A DNA stretch of 64,000 nt, from positions 62,001 through 126,000 of the forward strand of contig CBFHON010000006.1 in the NCBI GenBank assembly GCA_965657505.1, in the 5' to 3' direction. This stretch comes from TMED109 sp002171375. GTDB taxonomy: Bacteria; Pseudomonadota; Alphaproteobacteria; TMED109. The notes beneath the pieces are model-generated. The model made no database searches and was not told where the DNA came from. It saw nothing but the letters and a program-made list of their open reading frames with translations. The position numbers were made by a program, and so were the translations under genes. Shown in pieces: positions 43,374 to 52,460 of this stretch (position 1 is its first letter; each line of letters opens with the position of its first letter).

Positions 43374-44833
43374 CTAATATGCTTCTAAAAAATCCTAAGG
43401 CATATTTTCAGTTATTATTTTTTCTTATAGTTATATTTCTGTTGCGAATATTTTTGTGGATATACGCGGACTTAGATTTAGGTTTTGATGAAGCACAATA
43501 TTGGACATGGTCTAAAAATTTAGAGTGGGGATATTATTCAAAACCTCCTTTCCTTGCTTGGCTTATAAATAGTTTTACTTCTATATGTGGAAATTCTGAA
43601 ATATGTATTAGAATTAGTTCACCTATTTTGCATACTATATCTGCATTTTTCATAGCATTAACAGCTTTTAATTTTAGTAAAAAGTATTCTACTGGTTTTA
43701 TTGCCGCATCTATTTGGATTTTAGTACCTGGAATTAGTCTTTCTTCTGGTTTTATAAGTACAGATGTTCCTTTACTATTTTTTAGCTCAATAGTTCTTTG
43801 GTCATTTAGTTGTATTATATTATCAAATAATAATAAATTAAATTATCTAATATTTTGTGTAGCATTATCTTTAGGATTCTTGTCTAAATATGCAATTATT
43901 TATTTTATAATTGCGCTTATTATTGCATTAATAATTGAGAAAGAAATATTTTTTAAAATAAAAAATAAATTTTCTATTAATAATCTATTTCTTATAATTA
44001 TAGGTTTTTTTATATTAATATTTAATCATTTATATTGGAACTATAATAACAGTTTTATTACAGCTCAACATACTTTGGCCAATGCAAATATTGATGGTGC
44101 AGGTAATAGTTTTAAAAATTTATTTAAATTCTTTTTTGAGCAATTCCTGGTTTTTGGACCTTTAACCCTGATAGTTTTATTTGCAAGTTTATATAAGTAT
44201 AAAAAATTATCTGTAGAAGAAAGAATTTTAATATTTTTAACTTTTACTCCCTTGGTTTTGATTATGATACAGGCCTTTATTTCTAGAGCACATGCTAATT
44301 GGGCTGCAATAGCATATTTACCAGCTACTGTTTTAGTAGCATTGCAAATAGATAGATACTGGCCTAAAACAAAAGCTATTTATTACGGAATAATTGCTAT
44401 AGGTCTTTGTTTCACAGTTTTAATTCCTTTAACAGCTAGACATAATCTTGGCTTGGATCCATTTAAAAAATATAGAGGTTGGTCAAACATAGGATTGGAA
44501 ATCTCAAATATTTATTTGAGTTATCCTGAAGCATTATTAGTTACAGATGATAGGAGAGTAATGGGAGAGTTATTATATTATATGAAAAATAAACCTAAAA
44601 AATGGGTTAGATGGAATGCTGATGGATATATTCATGATCATTATGAATTAGTTACAAAACATAATGATCTAAAAAATGAAATTGGGATAATGGTATCATC
44701 TGAATCTAATAATAAACATTTTATTTCTAGTTTTAAAAAAGTAACATTTTTAAAAAATATTTATAGGCCTATTAGTAAAGAAAATAATAGAGAATATAAA
44801 GTATGGCTATTAGAAGGTTATAAAGACCATTAA
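43370..44833 (+). CDS. Family 39 glycosyltransferase (ArnT-like membrane enzyme)
   Basis: Polytopic membrane protein of 487 residues. The N-terminal region has GFDEAQYWTWSKNLEWGYYSKPP, shown here only by its key residues D, E, Y, W and Y, carrying the catalytic Asp-Glu pair of the PMT/ArnT family. FISTDVPLLFFSS is the second motif. About a dozen helices follow, then a periplasmic tail. It probably transfers a sugar from a polyprenyl phosphate onto lipid A or a similar acceptor. The start is either GTG 43370, overlapping the LABN gene stop, or ATG 43379. Confidence 0.9.
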   Translation: MTNMLLKNPKAYFQLLFFLIVIFLLRIFLWIYADLDLGFDEAQYWTWSKNLEWGYYSKPPFLAWLINSFTSICGNSEICIRISSPILHTISAFFIALTAFNFSKKYSTGFIAASIWILVPGISLSSGFISTDVPLLFFSSIVLWSFSCIILSNNNKLNYLIFCVALSLGFLSKYAIIYFIIALIIALIIEKEIFFKIKNKFSINNLFLIIIGFFILIFNHLYWNYNNSFITAQHTLANANIDGAGNSFKNLFKFFFEQFLVFGPLTLIVLFASLYKYKKLSVEERILIFLTFTPLVLIMIQAFISRAHANWAAIAYLPATVLVALQIDRYWPKTKAIYYGIIAIGLCFTVLIPLTARHNLGLDPFKKYRGWSNIGLEISNIYLSYPEALLVTDDRRVMGELLYYMKNKPKKWVRWNADGYIHDHYELVTKHNDLKNEIGIMVSSESNNKHFISSFKKVTFLKNIYRPISKENNREYKVWLLEGYKDH

Positions 44834-44848
44834 TTTATAGGAGAATTT

Positions 44849-45424
44849 ATGAAAAGAATTACTGATTGGAGAGTTGATGAACTTAATAATGAACAATTAG
44901 ATATATATAAAGAAATAATAAATGGTCCTAGAGGTAATGTATTAGGACCTATTAGGGTCTGGCTTAATAATCCAAATTTTGCCAAATATGCACAGGCAGT
45001 TGGAAAATATGTACGGTACGAGAGTAGTTTATCTCCTGCTTTATCTGAACTTGCAATAATAACTACAGGAAGATGTTGGTCATCTCAATTTGAATGGGAA
45101 CAACATGCTCCTCTAGCAGAAAAGAATGGAATTAAGATAGAACATATTAATAAAATAGCTAATGGTATAAGACCTATTTTTAAAAATTTAGATGAACAAA
45201 TAATTTATGATTTTGCAGCAGAAGTAAATATAAAAAAAAATGTATCTGATGAAGTCTATGATAGAGCTTACGACTTATTAGGTTTGAATGCTGTTATAGA
45301 TATTGTTGCTATATGTGGTTATTATAATTTAATTTCTATGACTATAAATGTATTTAAAGTCTCATCAGAAGCCACAAAGTGGATACTTCCAGAGGTTAAA
45401 AATTTTGAAAAAATGTTACCTTAA
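44849..45424 (+). CDS. Carboxymuconolactone decarboxylase/AhpD-like protein
   Basis: All-helical protein of 191 residues of the CMD family (COG2128-like). The core helix pair is seen in LSPALSELAIITTGRCWSS and QFEWEQHAPLAEKNGI, with Cys and His about 9 residues apart rather than the CXXC of active AhpD peroxidases. It may therefore be an oxidoreductase-like protein or decarboxylase; the function is not known. Purine-rich GGAG precedes the ATG. It ends the long plus-strand run from the PaaK-like gene and overlaps the convergent HNH gene by 4 bp. Confidence 0.82.
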   Translation: MKRITDWRVDELNNEQLDIYKEIINGPRGNVLGPIRVWLNNPNFAKYAQAVGKYVRYESSLSPALSELAIITTGRCWSSQFEWEQHAPLAEKNGIKIEHINKIANGIRPIFKNLDEQIIYDFAAEVNIKKNVSDEVYDRAYDLLGLNAVIDIVAICGYYNLISMTINVFKVSSEATKWILPEVKNFEKMLP

Positions 45425-45972
45425 TTTTTTTCTAACTCAGAATCCCAATACAGATAATCCATCCAACTTTTATGTAAATAATTAGGCGGAAATTTTTTCC
45501 CCGAAACTTGCAATTGTTGATTTGAAGGCGTAAAAGGTTGTTTAATAAGTTTCATATTTACTTCAGATAATAATAAATCACTTTTTTTTAGATTGCACTT
45601 AGAGCAAGCTGCTACTACATTTTCCCATTTTGTTTTACCTCCTTTAGATTTAGGAATAACATGATCAAAAGTTAAATCATTACTAGTAAAAATATCACCA
45701 CAGTACTGACAAGAAAAATCATCCCTTAAAAAAAGATTAAACCTTGTGAAAGGAGGTTTCTTTGAGATCGGAATATATTTTTTTAAAGCAATTACACTTG
45801 GTATTTTCATAGAAAAAGTAGAAGATCTCACTTCAGATTCATATTCCGCAATTATATTGACTCTTTCTAGAAATACCGCTTTGATAGAATCTTGCCAACT
45901 CCACAAGGAAAGGGGAAAATAACTTATTGGTTGATAATCAGCATTTAATATTAGGGCTGGATACTCTTTCAT
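45421..45972 (-). CDS. HNH endonuclease family protein
   Basis: Protein of 183 residues with a beta-rich N-terminal domain (ALILNADYQPISYFPLSLWS) and a C-terminal HNH nuclease domain. Zinc cysteines flank the motif: CQYCG before and CSKC after, with the catalytic FDHVIPKSKGG and WENVVAAC between. This architecture is widespread as a single-copy chromosomal gene in alphaproteobacteria and is not clearly tied to a restriction or phage system. Its cellular role is unknown. No methyltransferase or toxin partner is adjacent. Confidence 0.9.
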   Translation of the reverse strand: MKEYPALILNADYQPISYFPLSLWSWQDSIKAVFLERVNIIAEYESEVRSSTFSMKIPSVIALKKYIPISKKPPFTRFNLFLRDDFSCQYCGDIFTSNDLTFDHVIPKSKGGKTKWENVVAACSKCNLKKSDLLLSEVNMKLIKQPFTPSNQQLQVSGKKFPPNYLHKSWMDYLYWDSELEKN

Positions 45973-46061
45973 ATAAACAGGTCTCTCATTTCATATATAA
46001 CTTTAAAATATAATTATATAATATCAAACATATATAATTAAAATAATATTCGATATACCTA

Positions 46062-46736
46062 TTATTTATTGCATTTTTTAATAAATTCAATGCCCTTATT
46101 AATTCCATCTTGATCTATACTATGCCCAAGGTTTTTAGAAATATAGCTATTAACTGTTGCGCCTAAATTTTCTAATGCAGATTTTGCATTTTCCATACTT
46201 TGAATAGGAATAACTTCATCCAATTCACCATGAATTAGCATTATTTTATGTTTCTTTGTAAGAGGCCTATTATTTTTTATGAAGGAACCTGAATAACATA
46301 GTAATCCACCAAATAAAATATTTGTTCCTATTTCTAAACTTAACATAGAACCTTGACTAAAACCTATTAAGATAGTTTTTTCATTTGAAATAGATAATTT
46401 ATTTTGCCAATGCTTAATAAACTTATTCACATTTTCCGCTGCTGAGGATACTTTTTGTGGCATATTGCTTCTATCTATTCCTCCATCACTATTAAAATCC
46501 AGTCCAAACCATTGTTTTCCTCCAAAAGGGTTTTGTGGACATTCTTCCGGACCATTAGGGCTCAGGAAATAGGCAGAAGGAAAATGTTTAGCAAATAATG
46601 GAGCTAATTGTATTAAATCATCTCCATTAGACCCCCATCCATGAAAAAATATTATTAATATTTCTGCTTTTTTTTCTAAGGGTTTTAGACTTGGTCCTGT
46701 AATTAAAATTTCATTTTTCATAACTAAAACTTTCAT
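46062..46736 (-). CDS. Phospholipase/carboxylesterase family alpha/beta hydrolase
   Basis: Serine esterase of 224 residues, similar to YpfH and acyl-protein thioesterase-like enzymes. Seen: IIFFHGWGSNGDDLIQLAP for the oxyanion region, the nucleophile in LIGFSQGSMLSLEIG, the acid in HGELDEVIPIQSM, and the His in NLGHSIDQDGI. The substrate is unknown. A second start at the ATG at 46721 (five codons in) is possible. It lies 89 bp from the HNH gene on the same strand, divergent from gluQ. Confidence 0.9.
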   Translation of the reverse strand: MKVLVMKNEILITGPSLKPLEKKAEILIIFFHGWGSNGDDLIQLAPLFAKHFPSAYFLSPNGPEECPQNPFGGKQWFGLDFNSDGGIDRSNMPQKVSSAAENVNKFIKHWQNKLSISNEKTILIGFSQGSMLSLEIGTNILFGGLLCYSGSFIKNNRPLTKKHKIMLIHGELDEVIPIQSMENAKSALENLGATVNSYISKNLGHSIDQDGINKGIEFIKKCNK

Positions 46737-46805
46737 TAAATTGATTTATATTATACTTCTATTTATCTTTTATAAAAATGTTAATTAATAATTAAAAAAA
46801 TAAAA

Positions 46806-47690
46806 ATGAAACTAAATTTATATTCAAATAATACTCGTTTTGCTCCTAGTCCTACTGGTCATATGCATTTAGGCCATGTTTTTTCAGCTTTATTTGCATA
46901 TGAAGCCGCAAAAAAGTTAGGAGGAAAATTTATTTTGCGTATAGAAGATATTGATTCTCAAAGGTCAAACCAGTTATTCGAAGAATCAATATATGAAGAT
47001 TTAGACTGGCTAGAAATTAAGTACGTCAATGAAATCAGACACCAATCTGATCATATGGAAGATTATAAAGCAGCTATAAATGAACTTTTTAAAATGGGTA
47101 TGATTTATCAATGTTTTTGTTCTCGTTCTGAAATTAAAGCTGAAATTATGAGAGCAGGTAATGCTCCTCACGAGGAAGATTATTCTATATACCCTGGTAC
47201 TTGTAGAAGACTTTCAGTAGAAGAAAGAAAAACTAAGATCGATCAAAATTTGAGTTATGCATGGAGATTAAATATAAGGGCAGCCTCAAAAAAACTTGGG
47301 AATTTAATATGGAATGATATTAGATTAGGGCAGCATACAGTTCCAGTAGGAATAATAGGTGATGTAGTATTAGCAAGAAAAGATATCCCTACTTCTTATC
47401 ATTTATCTGCGACATTAGATGACCATATTCAAAAAATAGGTTTAGTAACAAGAGGAGAAGATTTAGTCACTGCTACTCATATACATAAAATATTACAGAT
47501 GCTTCTAGGGCTTAAATCTCCAACATACTTACACCACCCTTTAATTATGGATACTAAAGGAGTTAGGTTATCTAAAAGGACAAGAGCACAAACAGTTAAA
47601 TCTTTAAAAGCTTCTGGTTTAAAAAGAGAAGATGTCATTGATTTATTAGGAAAAAAAAATATATTATCTTTACTAAGCTTGATTAATTAA
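46806..47690 (+). CDS. gluQ: Glutamyl-Q tRNA(Asp) synthetase
   Basis: Truncated GluRS paralogue of 294 residues that attaches glutamate to queuosine 34 of tRNA-Asp. It has the class I HIGH-type motif in FAPSPTGHMHLGHV, LRIEDIDSQRS, a zinc site (CFC followed by YPGTCRR), and the KMSKS-like RLSKRTRAQTV. It lacks the anticodon-binding domain of GluRS, as expected. It implies that queuosine is present in this organism's tRNAs. Confidence 0.95.
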   Translation: MKLNLYSNNTRFAPSPTGHMHLGHVFSALFAYEAAKKLGGKFILRIEDIDSQRSNQLFEESIYEDLDWLEIKYVNEIRHQSDHMEDYKAAINELFKMGMIYQCFCSRSEIKAEIMRAGNAPHEEDYSIYPGTCRRLSVEERKTKIDQNLSYAWRLNIRAASKKLGNLIWNDIRLGQHTVPVGIIGDVVLARKDIPTSYHLSATLDDHIQKIGLVTRGEDLVTATHIHKILQMLLGLKSPTYLHHPLIMDTKGVRLSKRTRAQTVKSLKASGLKREDVIDLLGKKNILSLLSLIN

Positions 47691-47711
47691 ATTAATTGTA
47701 GGAATGATTTT

Positions 47712-47921
47712 TTGATAGATGTTTTAAATATAATACTGCCTTATTTAATTTTAGTAGTCTTATTTGCAGTGTTAATAGTTTTATTTATTGGCATAATTTC
47801 CATGTTAAAAGGTGGAGAATTTAATAAACGCTGGAGTAATAAATTAATGCGGGCTAGAGTTTTTTTACAAGCATTAGCAATTATTCTTATTTTAATAACA
47901 GCGTATTTATTTTCTGTTTAA
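47712..47921 (+). CDS. HIG1-domain-like twin transmembrane protein
   Basis: A 69-residue protein with two hydrophobic helices (about 8-32 and 50-68) joined by a short basic loop, LKGGEFNKRWSNKLMRARV, which is the bacterial HIG1 signature. Mitochondrial HIG1 proteins associate with cytochrome oxidase; the bacterial role is unknown. It lies 20 bp after gluQ and before etfBA, a familiar neighbourhood in alphaproteobacteria. The start is TTG at 47712 with AGGA 8 nt upstream; the nearby ATG at 47704 stops after three codons. Confidence 0.87.
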   Translation: MIDVLNIILPYLILVVLFAVLIVLFIGIISMLKGGEFNKRWSNKLMRARVFLQALAIILILITAYLFSV

Positions 47922-47961
47922 TTTTTAGTTTTAATTAAGTTTTATTTTATATATAAATCAT

Positions 47962-47967
47962 TATAAT
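47962..47967 (+). promoter_or_regulatory. Possible -10 box upstream of etfBA
   Basis: A perfect TATAAT lies 23 bp before the etfB ATG in a 68-bp gap, but no good -35 element is found at the right distance. Such hexamers are common by chance in this AT-rich sequence, so the call is tentative. Confidence 0.25.
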
Positions 47968-47989
47968 AATTGTTATTTAAAGGAAAAAT

Positions 47990-48742
47990 ATGATGAAAAT
48001 TTTGGTGCCTGTAAAAAGAGTAATAGATTATAATGTAAAAATCAGAGTAAATTCAGATAGTTCAGCTGTAGAAACAAATAACGTAAAAATGTCTATGAAT
48101 CCATTTGATGAAATTGCAGTAGAAGAAGCGGTAAGATTAAAAGAAGCAGGTTTGGCTGAAGAGATTATAATTGTTTCTATAGGTGATAAAGGTTCTCAAG
48201 AAACTATTAGGACTGCATTTGCTATGGGAGGAGATAGAGGTGTTCATATAGTTAATGATTTAAATACAGAACCTCTTGTAGTGGCAAAAATTTTAAAAAA
48301 TTTAATAGAAAAAGAAGCTATTGATATTGTGATTATGGGTAAACAGGCGATAGATGATGACTCAAATCAAACAGGTCAAATGCTAGCGGCTCTTCTAGAT
48401 TGGCCACAAGCTACTTTTGCATCGAAATTAGAATTAAATGATAATCAAATAAAAGTAATTAGAGAAATTGATGGGGGCTTAGAAACCTTGAATGTAAAAT
48501 TACCTTGTATTATAACTACTGATCTTAGGTTGAATGAACCAAGGTATGCGTCTTTGCCAAATATTATGAAAGCAAAAAAGAAGGAAATTATTGAAACACC
48601 TATAGAGGAAACTGGAGTAGATTTTTCTTCACGTTTAGAAGTTTTAAAAGTTGAAGAACCAGAGGTCAGATCTGGCGGTAGGAAGGTTGAAGACGTTAAT
48701 GAATTAATAAGTGTTCTTAAAAATGAAGTAGGAGTTATATGA
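47990..48742 (+). CDS. etfB: Electron transfer flavoprotein subunit beta
   Basis: ETF beta of 250 residues. ETF takes electrons from acyl-CoA dehydrogenases and passes them to ETF-ubiquinone oxidoreductase. Recognisable are KILVPVKRVIDYNVKIRV, MNPFDEIAVEEAVRLKE, AMP-binding VIMGKQAIDDDSNQTGQM and LPCIITTDLRLNEPRYASLP. AAGGAAAAAT precedes a double ATG (47990 or 47993). The 3' end overlaps etfA by 4 bp. It works with the beta-oxidation genes at 21-25 kb. Confidence 0.97.
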   Translation: MMKILVPVKRVIDYNVKIRVNSDSSAVETNNVKMSMNPFDEIAVEEAVRLKEAGLAEEIIIVSIGDKGSQETIRTAFAMGGDRGVHIVNDLNTEPLVVAKILKNLIEKEAIDIVIMGKQAIDDDSNQTGQMLAALLDWPQATFASKLELNDNQIKVIREIDGGLETLNVKLPCIITTDLRLNEPRYASLPNIMKAKKKEIIETPIEETGVDFSSRLEVLKVEEPEVRSGGRKVEDVNELISVLKNEVGVI

Positions 48743-49665
48743 TGTCTATTTTAGTTATTGCTGAGTCAAATGGAATAGAAGTTGATAGAGGAACTTTGTC
48801 AGCTATAACAGCTGCGCAGAAAATAGGAGATAAAATAAACTTATTAATACTGGAAGACAGTGAGCAGGTAATTAATAAAGCAAAAAAAATAAAAGGTGTT
48901 ACAAATATAATAACAACTAGTGGAGATTTACAAGGAGGCTTAGCTGAAAATTTAGCTCCTTTAATATCAAAATGTGCTAAAGATGTGACGCATGTTTTAA
49001 GTTCTGCTGGAACTTTTGGCAAAAATATTATGCCAAGAGTTTCTGCTTTAAATGATTCTCAGCAAATTTCTGATATATGTGAAATTATAGACGCTGATAC
49101 TTTTGTTCGACCAATTTATGCTGGCAATGCTTTAGCAACTGTAAAATCTTTAGATAAAATAAAATTTATAACTGTAAGATCAACAGCTTTTCAGGCTGCT
49201 AATGATCAAGAAGGAGATGCAGAAGTAATTGAAGGCCCAGTTGCGGAGACAAATGGAAAAAGTTCTTTTGTAAAGAGGGATTTATCTGAATCAGATCGCC
49301 CTGAATTAACTGCTGCTAAGATAGTTGTATCAGGAGGTAGAGGTATTGGTAGTGCAGATAATTTTTCTATACTAGATCCTTTGGCAGACAAATTAGGAGC
49401 AGCTGTAGGAGCAAGTAGAGCTGCTGTAGATGCAGGGTATGTACCTAATGACTATCAGGTAGGTCAAACTGGTAAAGTTGTTGCACCAGAATTATATATT
49501 GCTATTGGAATATCTGGAGCTATTCAACATTTGGCAGGGATGAAAGATTCTAAAACTATAGTAGCAATCAATAAAGATGAAGATGCTCCTATATTTCAGA
49601 TAGCTGACTATGGTCTTGTTGGAGACTTATTTGAAATTATACCTGAATTGTCAGATAAAATATAA
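48739..49665 (+). CDS. etfA: Electron transfer flavoprotein subunit alpha
   Basis: FAD-binding ETF alpha of 308 residues, coupled to etfB by a 4-bp overlap. It shows ILVIAESNG at the N-terminus, and the FAD signature in VSGGRGIGSADNF, DAGYVPNDYQVGQTGKVV, PELYIAIGISGAIQHLAGM and IVAINKDEDAPIFQIADYG. All are standard for ETF alpha. The length is also normal for the family. Confidence 0.97.
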   Translation: MMSILVIAESNGIEVDRGTLSAITAAQKIGDKINLLILEDSEQVINKAKKIKGVTNIITTSGDLQGGLAENLAPLISKCAKDVTHVLSSAGTFGKNIMPRVSALNDSQQISDICEIIDADTFVRPIYAGNALATVKSLDKIKFITVRSTAFQAANDQEGDAEVIEGPVAETNGKSSFVKRDLSESDRPELTAAKIVVSGGRGIGSADNFSILDPLADKLGAAVGASRAAVDAGYVPNDYQVGQTGKVVAPELYIAIGISGAIQHLAGMKDSKTIVAINKDEDAPIFQIADYGLVGDLFEIIPELSDKI

Positions 49666-49685
49666 TAAGAGATTAGGAATAATAA

Positions 49686-50279
49686 TTGCGAATAATTTGT
49701 TTGGATTTAGAAGGAGTATTGGTTCCAGAAATATGGATTTCTCTAGCAGAGAGAACTAATATTAATGATCTTTTATTAACTACTCGAGATATAGAAGATT
49801 ATTCTGAATTAATGGATCATAGATTAAAGGTTTTTAAGAGAGAAGGATTAAAGATTTCAGATATTCATGATGCAGTAAATAATTTACAGCCCTTTAAAGG
49901 AGCAAAAGATTTTATAGATGGTTTATCAAAAGATTTTCAAGTAATTATTTTATCTGATACTTTTTATGAAATTGCTTCGCCTTTATTCGACAAATTAGGT
50001 AATCCTAATATTTTTTGTCATCATTTAGATATATCAGATAGTGGAGATATTATAGGTTATAAACTAAGAATAGATGATCAAAAGACAAAAGCAGTTAAAG
50101 CTTTTCATAAATTAGGGTTTAAAGTTTATGCGGCAGGAGATTCTTATAATGATTTAGGTATGCTAAAAGCTGCAGATAAAGGAATTTTATATTGTGCTCC
50201 TGAAGTTTTAAAAACTCAATATAGTAATTTTGAAAATGCTAATGATTATGAAGCTTTAAAAGCTTTATTAGTGGATTAA
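49686..50279 (+). CDS. thrH: ThrH-type phosphoserine phosphatase/homoserine phosphotransferase
   Basis: HAD-family enzyme of 197 residues. It starts RIICLDLEGVLVPEIWI with the nucleophile Asp 7, where ThrH has Glu in the second position (DLEGV) unlike most HADs. The other motifs are IILSDTFYE and AAGDSYNDLGMLKAADKG. Known ThrH dephosphorylates phosphoserine and can transfer phosphate to homoserine. The start is TTG at 49686. It follows etfA by 20 bp and is convergent with the TlpA-like gene (4-bp overlap). Confidence 0.93.
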   Translation: MRIICLDLEGVLVPEIWISLAERTNINDLLLTTRDIEDYSELMDHRLKVFKREGLKISDIHDAVNNLQPFKGAKDFIDGLSKDFQVIILSDTFYEIASPLFDKLGNPNIFCHHLDISDSGDIIGYKLRIDDQKTKAVKAFHKLGFKVYAAGDSYNDLGMLKAADKGILYCAPEVLKTQYSNFENANDYEALKALLVD

Positions 50280-50839
50280 TTATTTTTAGCTCCTTCCTTA
50301 AGCCATGCTATTAAATTTTTATCAGTCCAATCAATCACCCCTTCTATTCTCCATAGAACTTTTCCCATGTTATCTAGTATTAAAGTTGTAGGTATTCCCC
50401 TTAGCATAAAATTTTTATTGGATTGCATATCAAAATCTACAAGCACATTTGTTTTATTGATGTCTATTTTTTTTATGAAGTTCTTTACTCTATCATAATC
50501 TTTAGAGTTATCTTGGTTTATAAATAAAATTATTGAATTATTATCTAATTTTTCTGAAAGCTCCTTTAAAATTGGCATTTCTTTTACACAAGGAGCACAC
50601 CATAAAGCCCAAAAGTTAATTATAGTAATATTATTTTTTAAAGTTTCATTTAAGTTTAAAGTTTTATTATTTAGATTACTAAAACTAATATCAGGTATGT
50701 ACTGAAGTTGGGTTTCTTTTTTAATTTTTTTAATAGAAGCCGGAAAAGTATCGGCAAAACAGGAAATATTATAGAACATAAGTGAAATTATGCTAAAATA
50801 ACTAAAAAAATTAAAAATGTTTTTGATTGAAATTATCAT
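50276..50839 (-). CDS. TlpA/ResA-like periplasmic thioredoxin
   Basis: Thioredoxin-fold protein of 187 residues with an N-terminal signal sequence or anchor (about 10-28) and the active site Cys 81/Cys 84 in FWALWCAPCVKEMPIL. The cis-Pro loop is GIPTTLILDN. It probably acts as a periplasmic thiol-disulfide reductase; the substrate could include cytochrome or oxidase assembly factors. It is divergent from argH, as in many alphaproteobacteria, with 53 bp between the starts. It is distinct from CcmG at 40 kb. Confidence 0.93.
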   Translation of the reverse strand: MIISIKNIFNFFSYFSIISLMFYNISCFADTFPASIKKIKKETQLQYIPDISFSNLNNKTLNLNETLKNNITIINFWALWCAPCVKEMPILKELSEKLDNNSIILFINQDNSKDYDRVKNFIKKIDINKTNVLVDFDMQSNKNFMLRGIPTTLILDNMGKVLWRIEGVIDWTDKNLIAWLKEGAKNN

Positions 50840-50892
50840 ATACTTTTCTCTTTATTGTTGTATAGGTAATATAGTTATTATTGGTGAATTAA

Positions 50893-52305
50893 ATGAATAA
50901 ATCAAAGTCTAAAAAAAATAAACAAACTTCTTCAGTATGGGGAGGAAGATTTAAAAATGATTCTTCTCAAATTATGAAAACTATCAATGCTTCCATATGG
51001 TTTGATAAGAGGCTTGCATTTCATGATATTATGCTGAGTAAGGAGCATTCTAATATGCTTTATAAGAAAAAAATTATTTCCTATAAAGAAAATAATAAGA
51101 TTCAAAAAGGCTTAAATCAGATAAAAAAAGAAATAAAAGAAGAAAAATTTCATTTTTCTGACGAACTCGAAGATATTCACATGCATATAGAAGCAAGATT
51201 AATAAAATTAATTGGTGATGCAGGAAAAAAATTACATACTGCTAGATCTAGGAATGATCAAGTTGCAACATCTTTTAAAATGTGGGTAAGGGATGAGCTA
51301 GATACTGTATTAATTTTGATAAAAAATTTACAACATTCGCTTATTATTCAAGCTGAACTTCATGTAGATACTATTTTGCCAGGCTTTACTCACCTTCAAC
51401 CAGCCCAGCCAATTAGTCTTGCTCATCATTTATTAGCCTATGTTGAAATGTTAGGAAGAGATAAAACCAGAATTGAAGATGCAAAGAAGAGATTAAATAA
51501 ATGTCCATTAGGAGCTGCAGCTTTAGCAGGTACATCTTTTCCTATCGATAGATTTTATACGGCTAAAGCACTAGATTTTGATAGTCCTATGGAAAATTCT
51601 ATTGATGCTGTCAGTGATAGAGACTTTGTTTTAGAAGTTTTATCTAACGCATCTATTATTATGGTTCATTTATCCAGATTAGCGGAAGAAATAGTTATAT
51701 GGTCTTCTCCAGGGTTTAATTTTATTACTTTACCAGATTCTTTTTCAACGGGATCATCTATTATGCCTCAAAAAAGAAATCCTGATGCAGCAGAGTTAAT
51801 TAGAGGAAAAACAGGAAGAGTTTCAAGTGCTTTTTATAATGTGTCGACAATGCTTAAAGGATTACCATTAGCATATTCTAAAGATATGCAAGAGGATAAA
51901 GAACCATTCTTTGATGCGATTGATAATTTAAAAATATGTTTATCTGTAGCAGAAGGATTGATTAAGGAAATGATATTTAATGTTTCTTCAATGAAGAAAA
52001 TGTCAGAACTTGGATATATAATAGCAACAGATATAGCTGATTTTCTTGTAAAAGAATGTAATATTCCTTTTAGAGATGCCCATTCTATTACTGGTAAAAT
52101 AGTTAAATATGCAGAAAAAAATAATTTGGCGTTAGACAAGATCACATTAGATGAATATAAAAAAATTGATAAAAGAATTACAGATAATATTTTAACAGTT
52201 CTTACATTAAAAAATTCATTGGAAAGTAGAAATAGTTATGGAGCAACAGCTCCTGTAATGGTTAAAAAAGCAATAAAAAAGGCTAAAAGCAGATGGTTAA
52301 AATAA
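50893..52305 (+). CDS. argH: Argininosuccinate lyase
   Basis: Last enzyme of arginine synthesis, 470 residues of the fumarase/aspartase superfamily. Seen: SVWGGRFKNDSSQIM at the start, HTARSRNDQVATSFKMW, GFTHLQPAQPISLAHHLLAY, and the superfamily signature GSSIMPQKRNPDAAELIRG. The catalytic Ser is in that loop. It is of normal length. Its stop codon overlaps the lptM ATG by 1 bp. Confidence 0.97.
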   Translation: MNKSKSKKNKQTSSVWGGRFKNDSSQIMKTINASIWFDKRLAFHDIMLSKEHSNMLYKKKIISYKENNKIQKGLNQIKKEIKEEKFHFSDELEDIHMHIEARLIKLIGDAGKKLHTARSRNDQVATSFKMWVRDELDTVLILIKNLQHSLIIQAELHVDTILPGFTHLQPAQPISLAHHLLAYVEMLGRDKTRIEDAKKRLNKCPLGAAALAGTSFPIDRFYTAKALDFDSPMENSIDAVSDRDFVLEVLSNASIIMVHLSRLAEEIVIWSSPGFNFITLPDSFSTGSSIMPQKRNPDAAELIRGKTGRVSSAFYNVSTMLKGLPLAYSKDMQEDKEPFFDAIDNLKICLSVAEGLIKEMIFNVSSMKKMSELGYIIATDIADFLVKECNIPFRDAHSITGKIVKYAEKNNLALDKITLDEYKKIDKRITDNILTVLTLKNSLESRNSYGATAPVMVKKAIKKAKSRWLK

Positions 52306-52448
52306 TGATTGAAAAATATTGTAAACTTAATTTTGTTTTTTGTGTTTTATTGTTTATTACTTTGAGTGCGTGTGGAAAAAGAGGAGCTTTGGAGAGACCT
52401 CCACCTGATGATAACTTAGAGCCGGCAGAAGTAGAACTAAATAATTAG
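52305..52448 (+). CDS. lptM: LptM (YifL)-like small lipoprotein
   Basis: A 47-residue ORF read directly between argH and lysA. It has a lipoprotein signal peptide ending in the lipobox LSAC (Cys 23), then GKRGALERPPPD, the same C-G-x-x-G-x-L pattern as LptM/YifL. The E. coli protein promotes maturation of the LptD-LptE translocon. Position immediately upstream of lysA is typical in proteobacteria. It overlaps the argH stop by 1 bp and stops 12 bp before lysA. Confidence 0.88.
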   Translation: MIEKYCKLNFVFCVLLFITLSACGKRGALERPPPDDNLEPAEVELNN

Positions 52449-52460
52449 TAGGGTATAGAT

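Noticed and set aside
45421..45972. HNH gene as part of a defence or restriction system
   Set aside because: No methyltransferase, toxin or mobile-element gene is adjacent, and this HNH type is a common housekeeping-style single gene in alphaproteobacteria.
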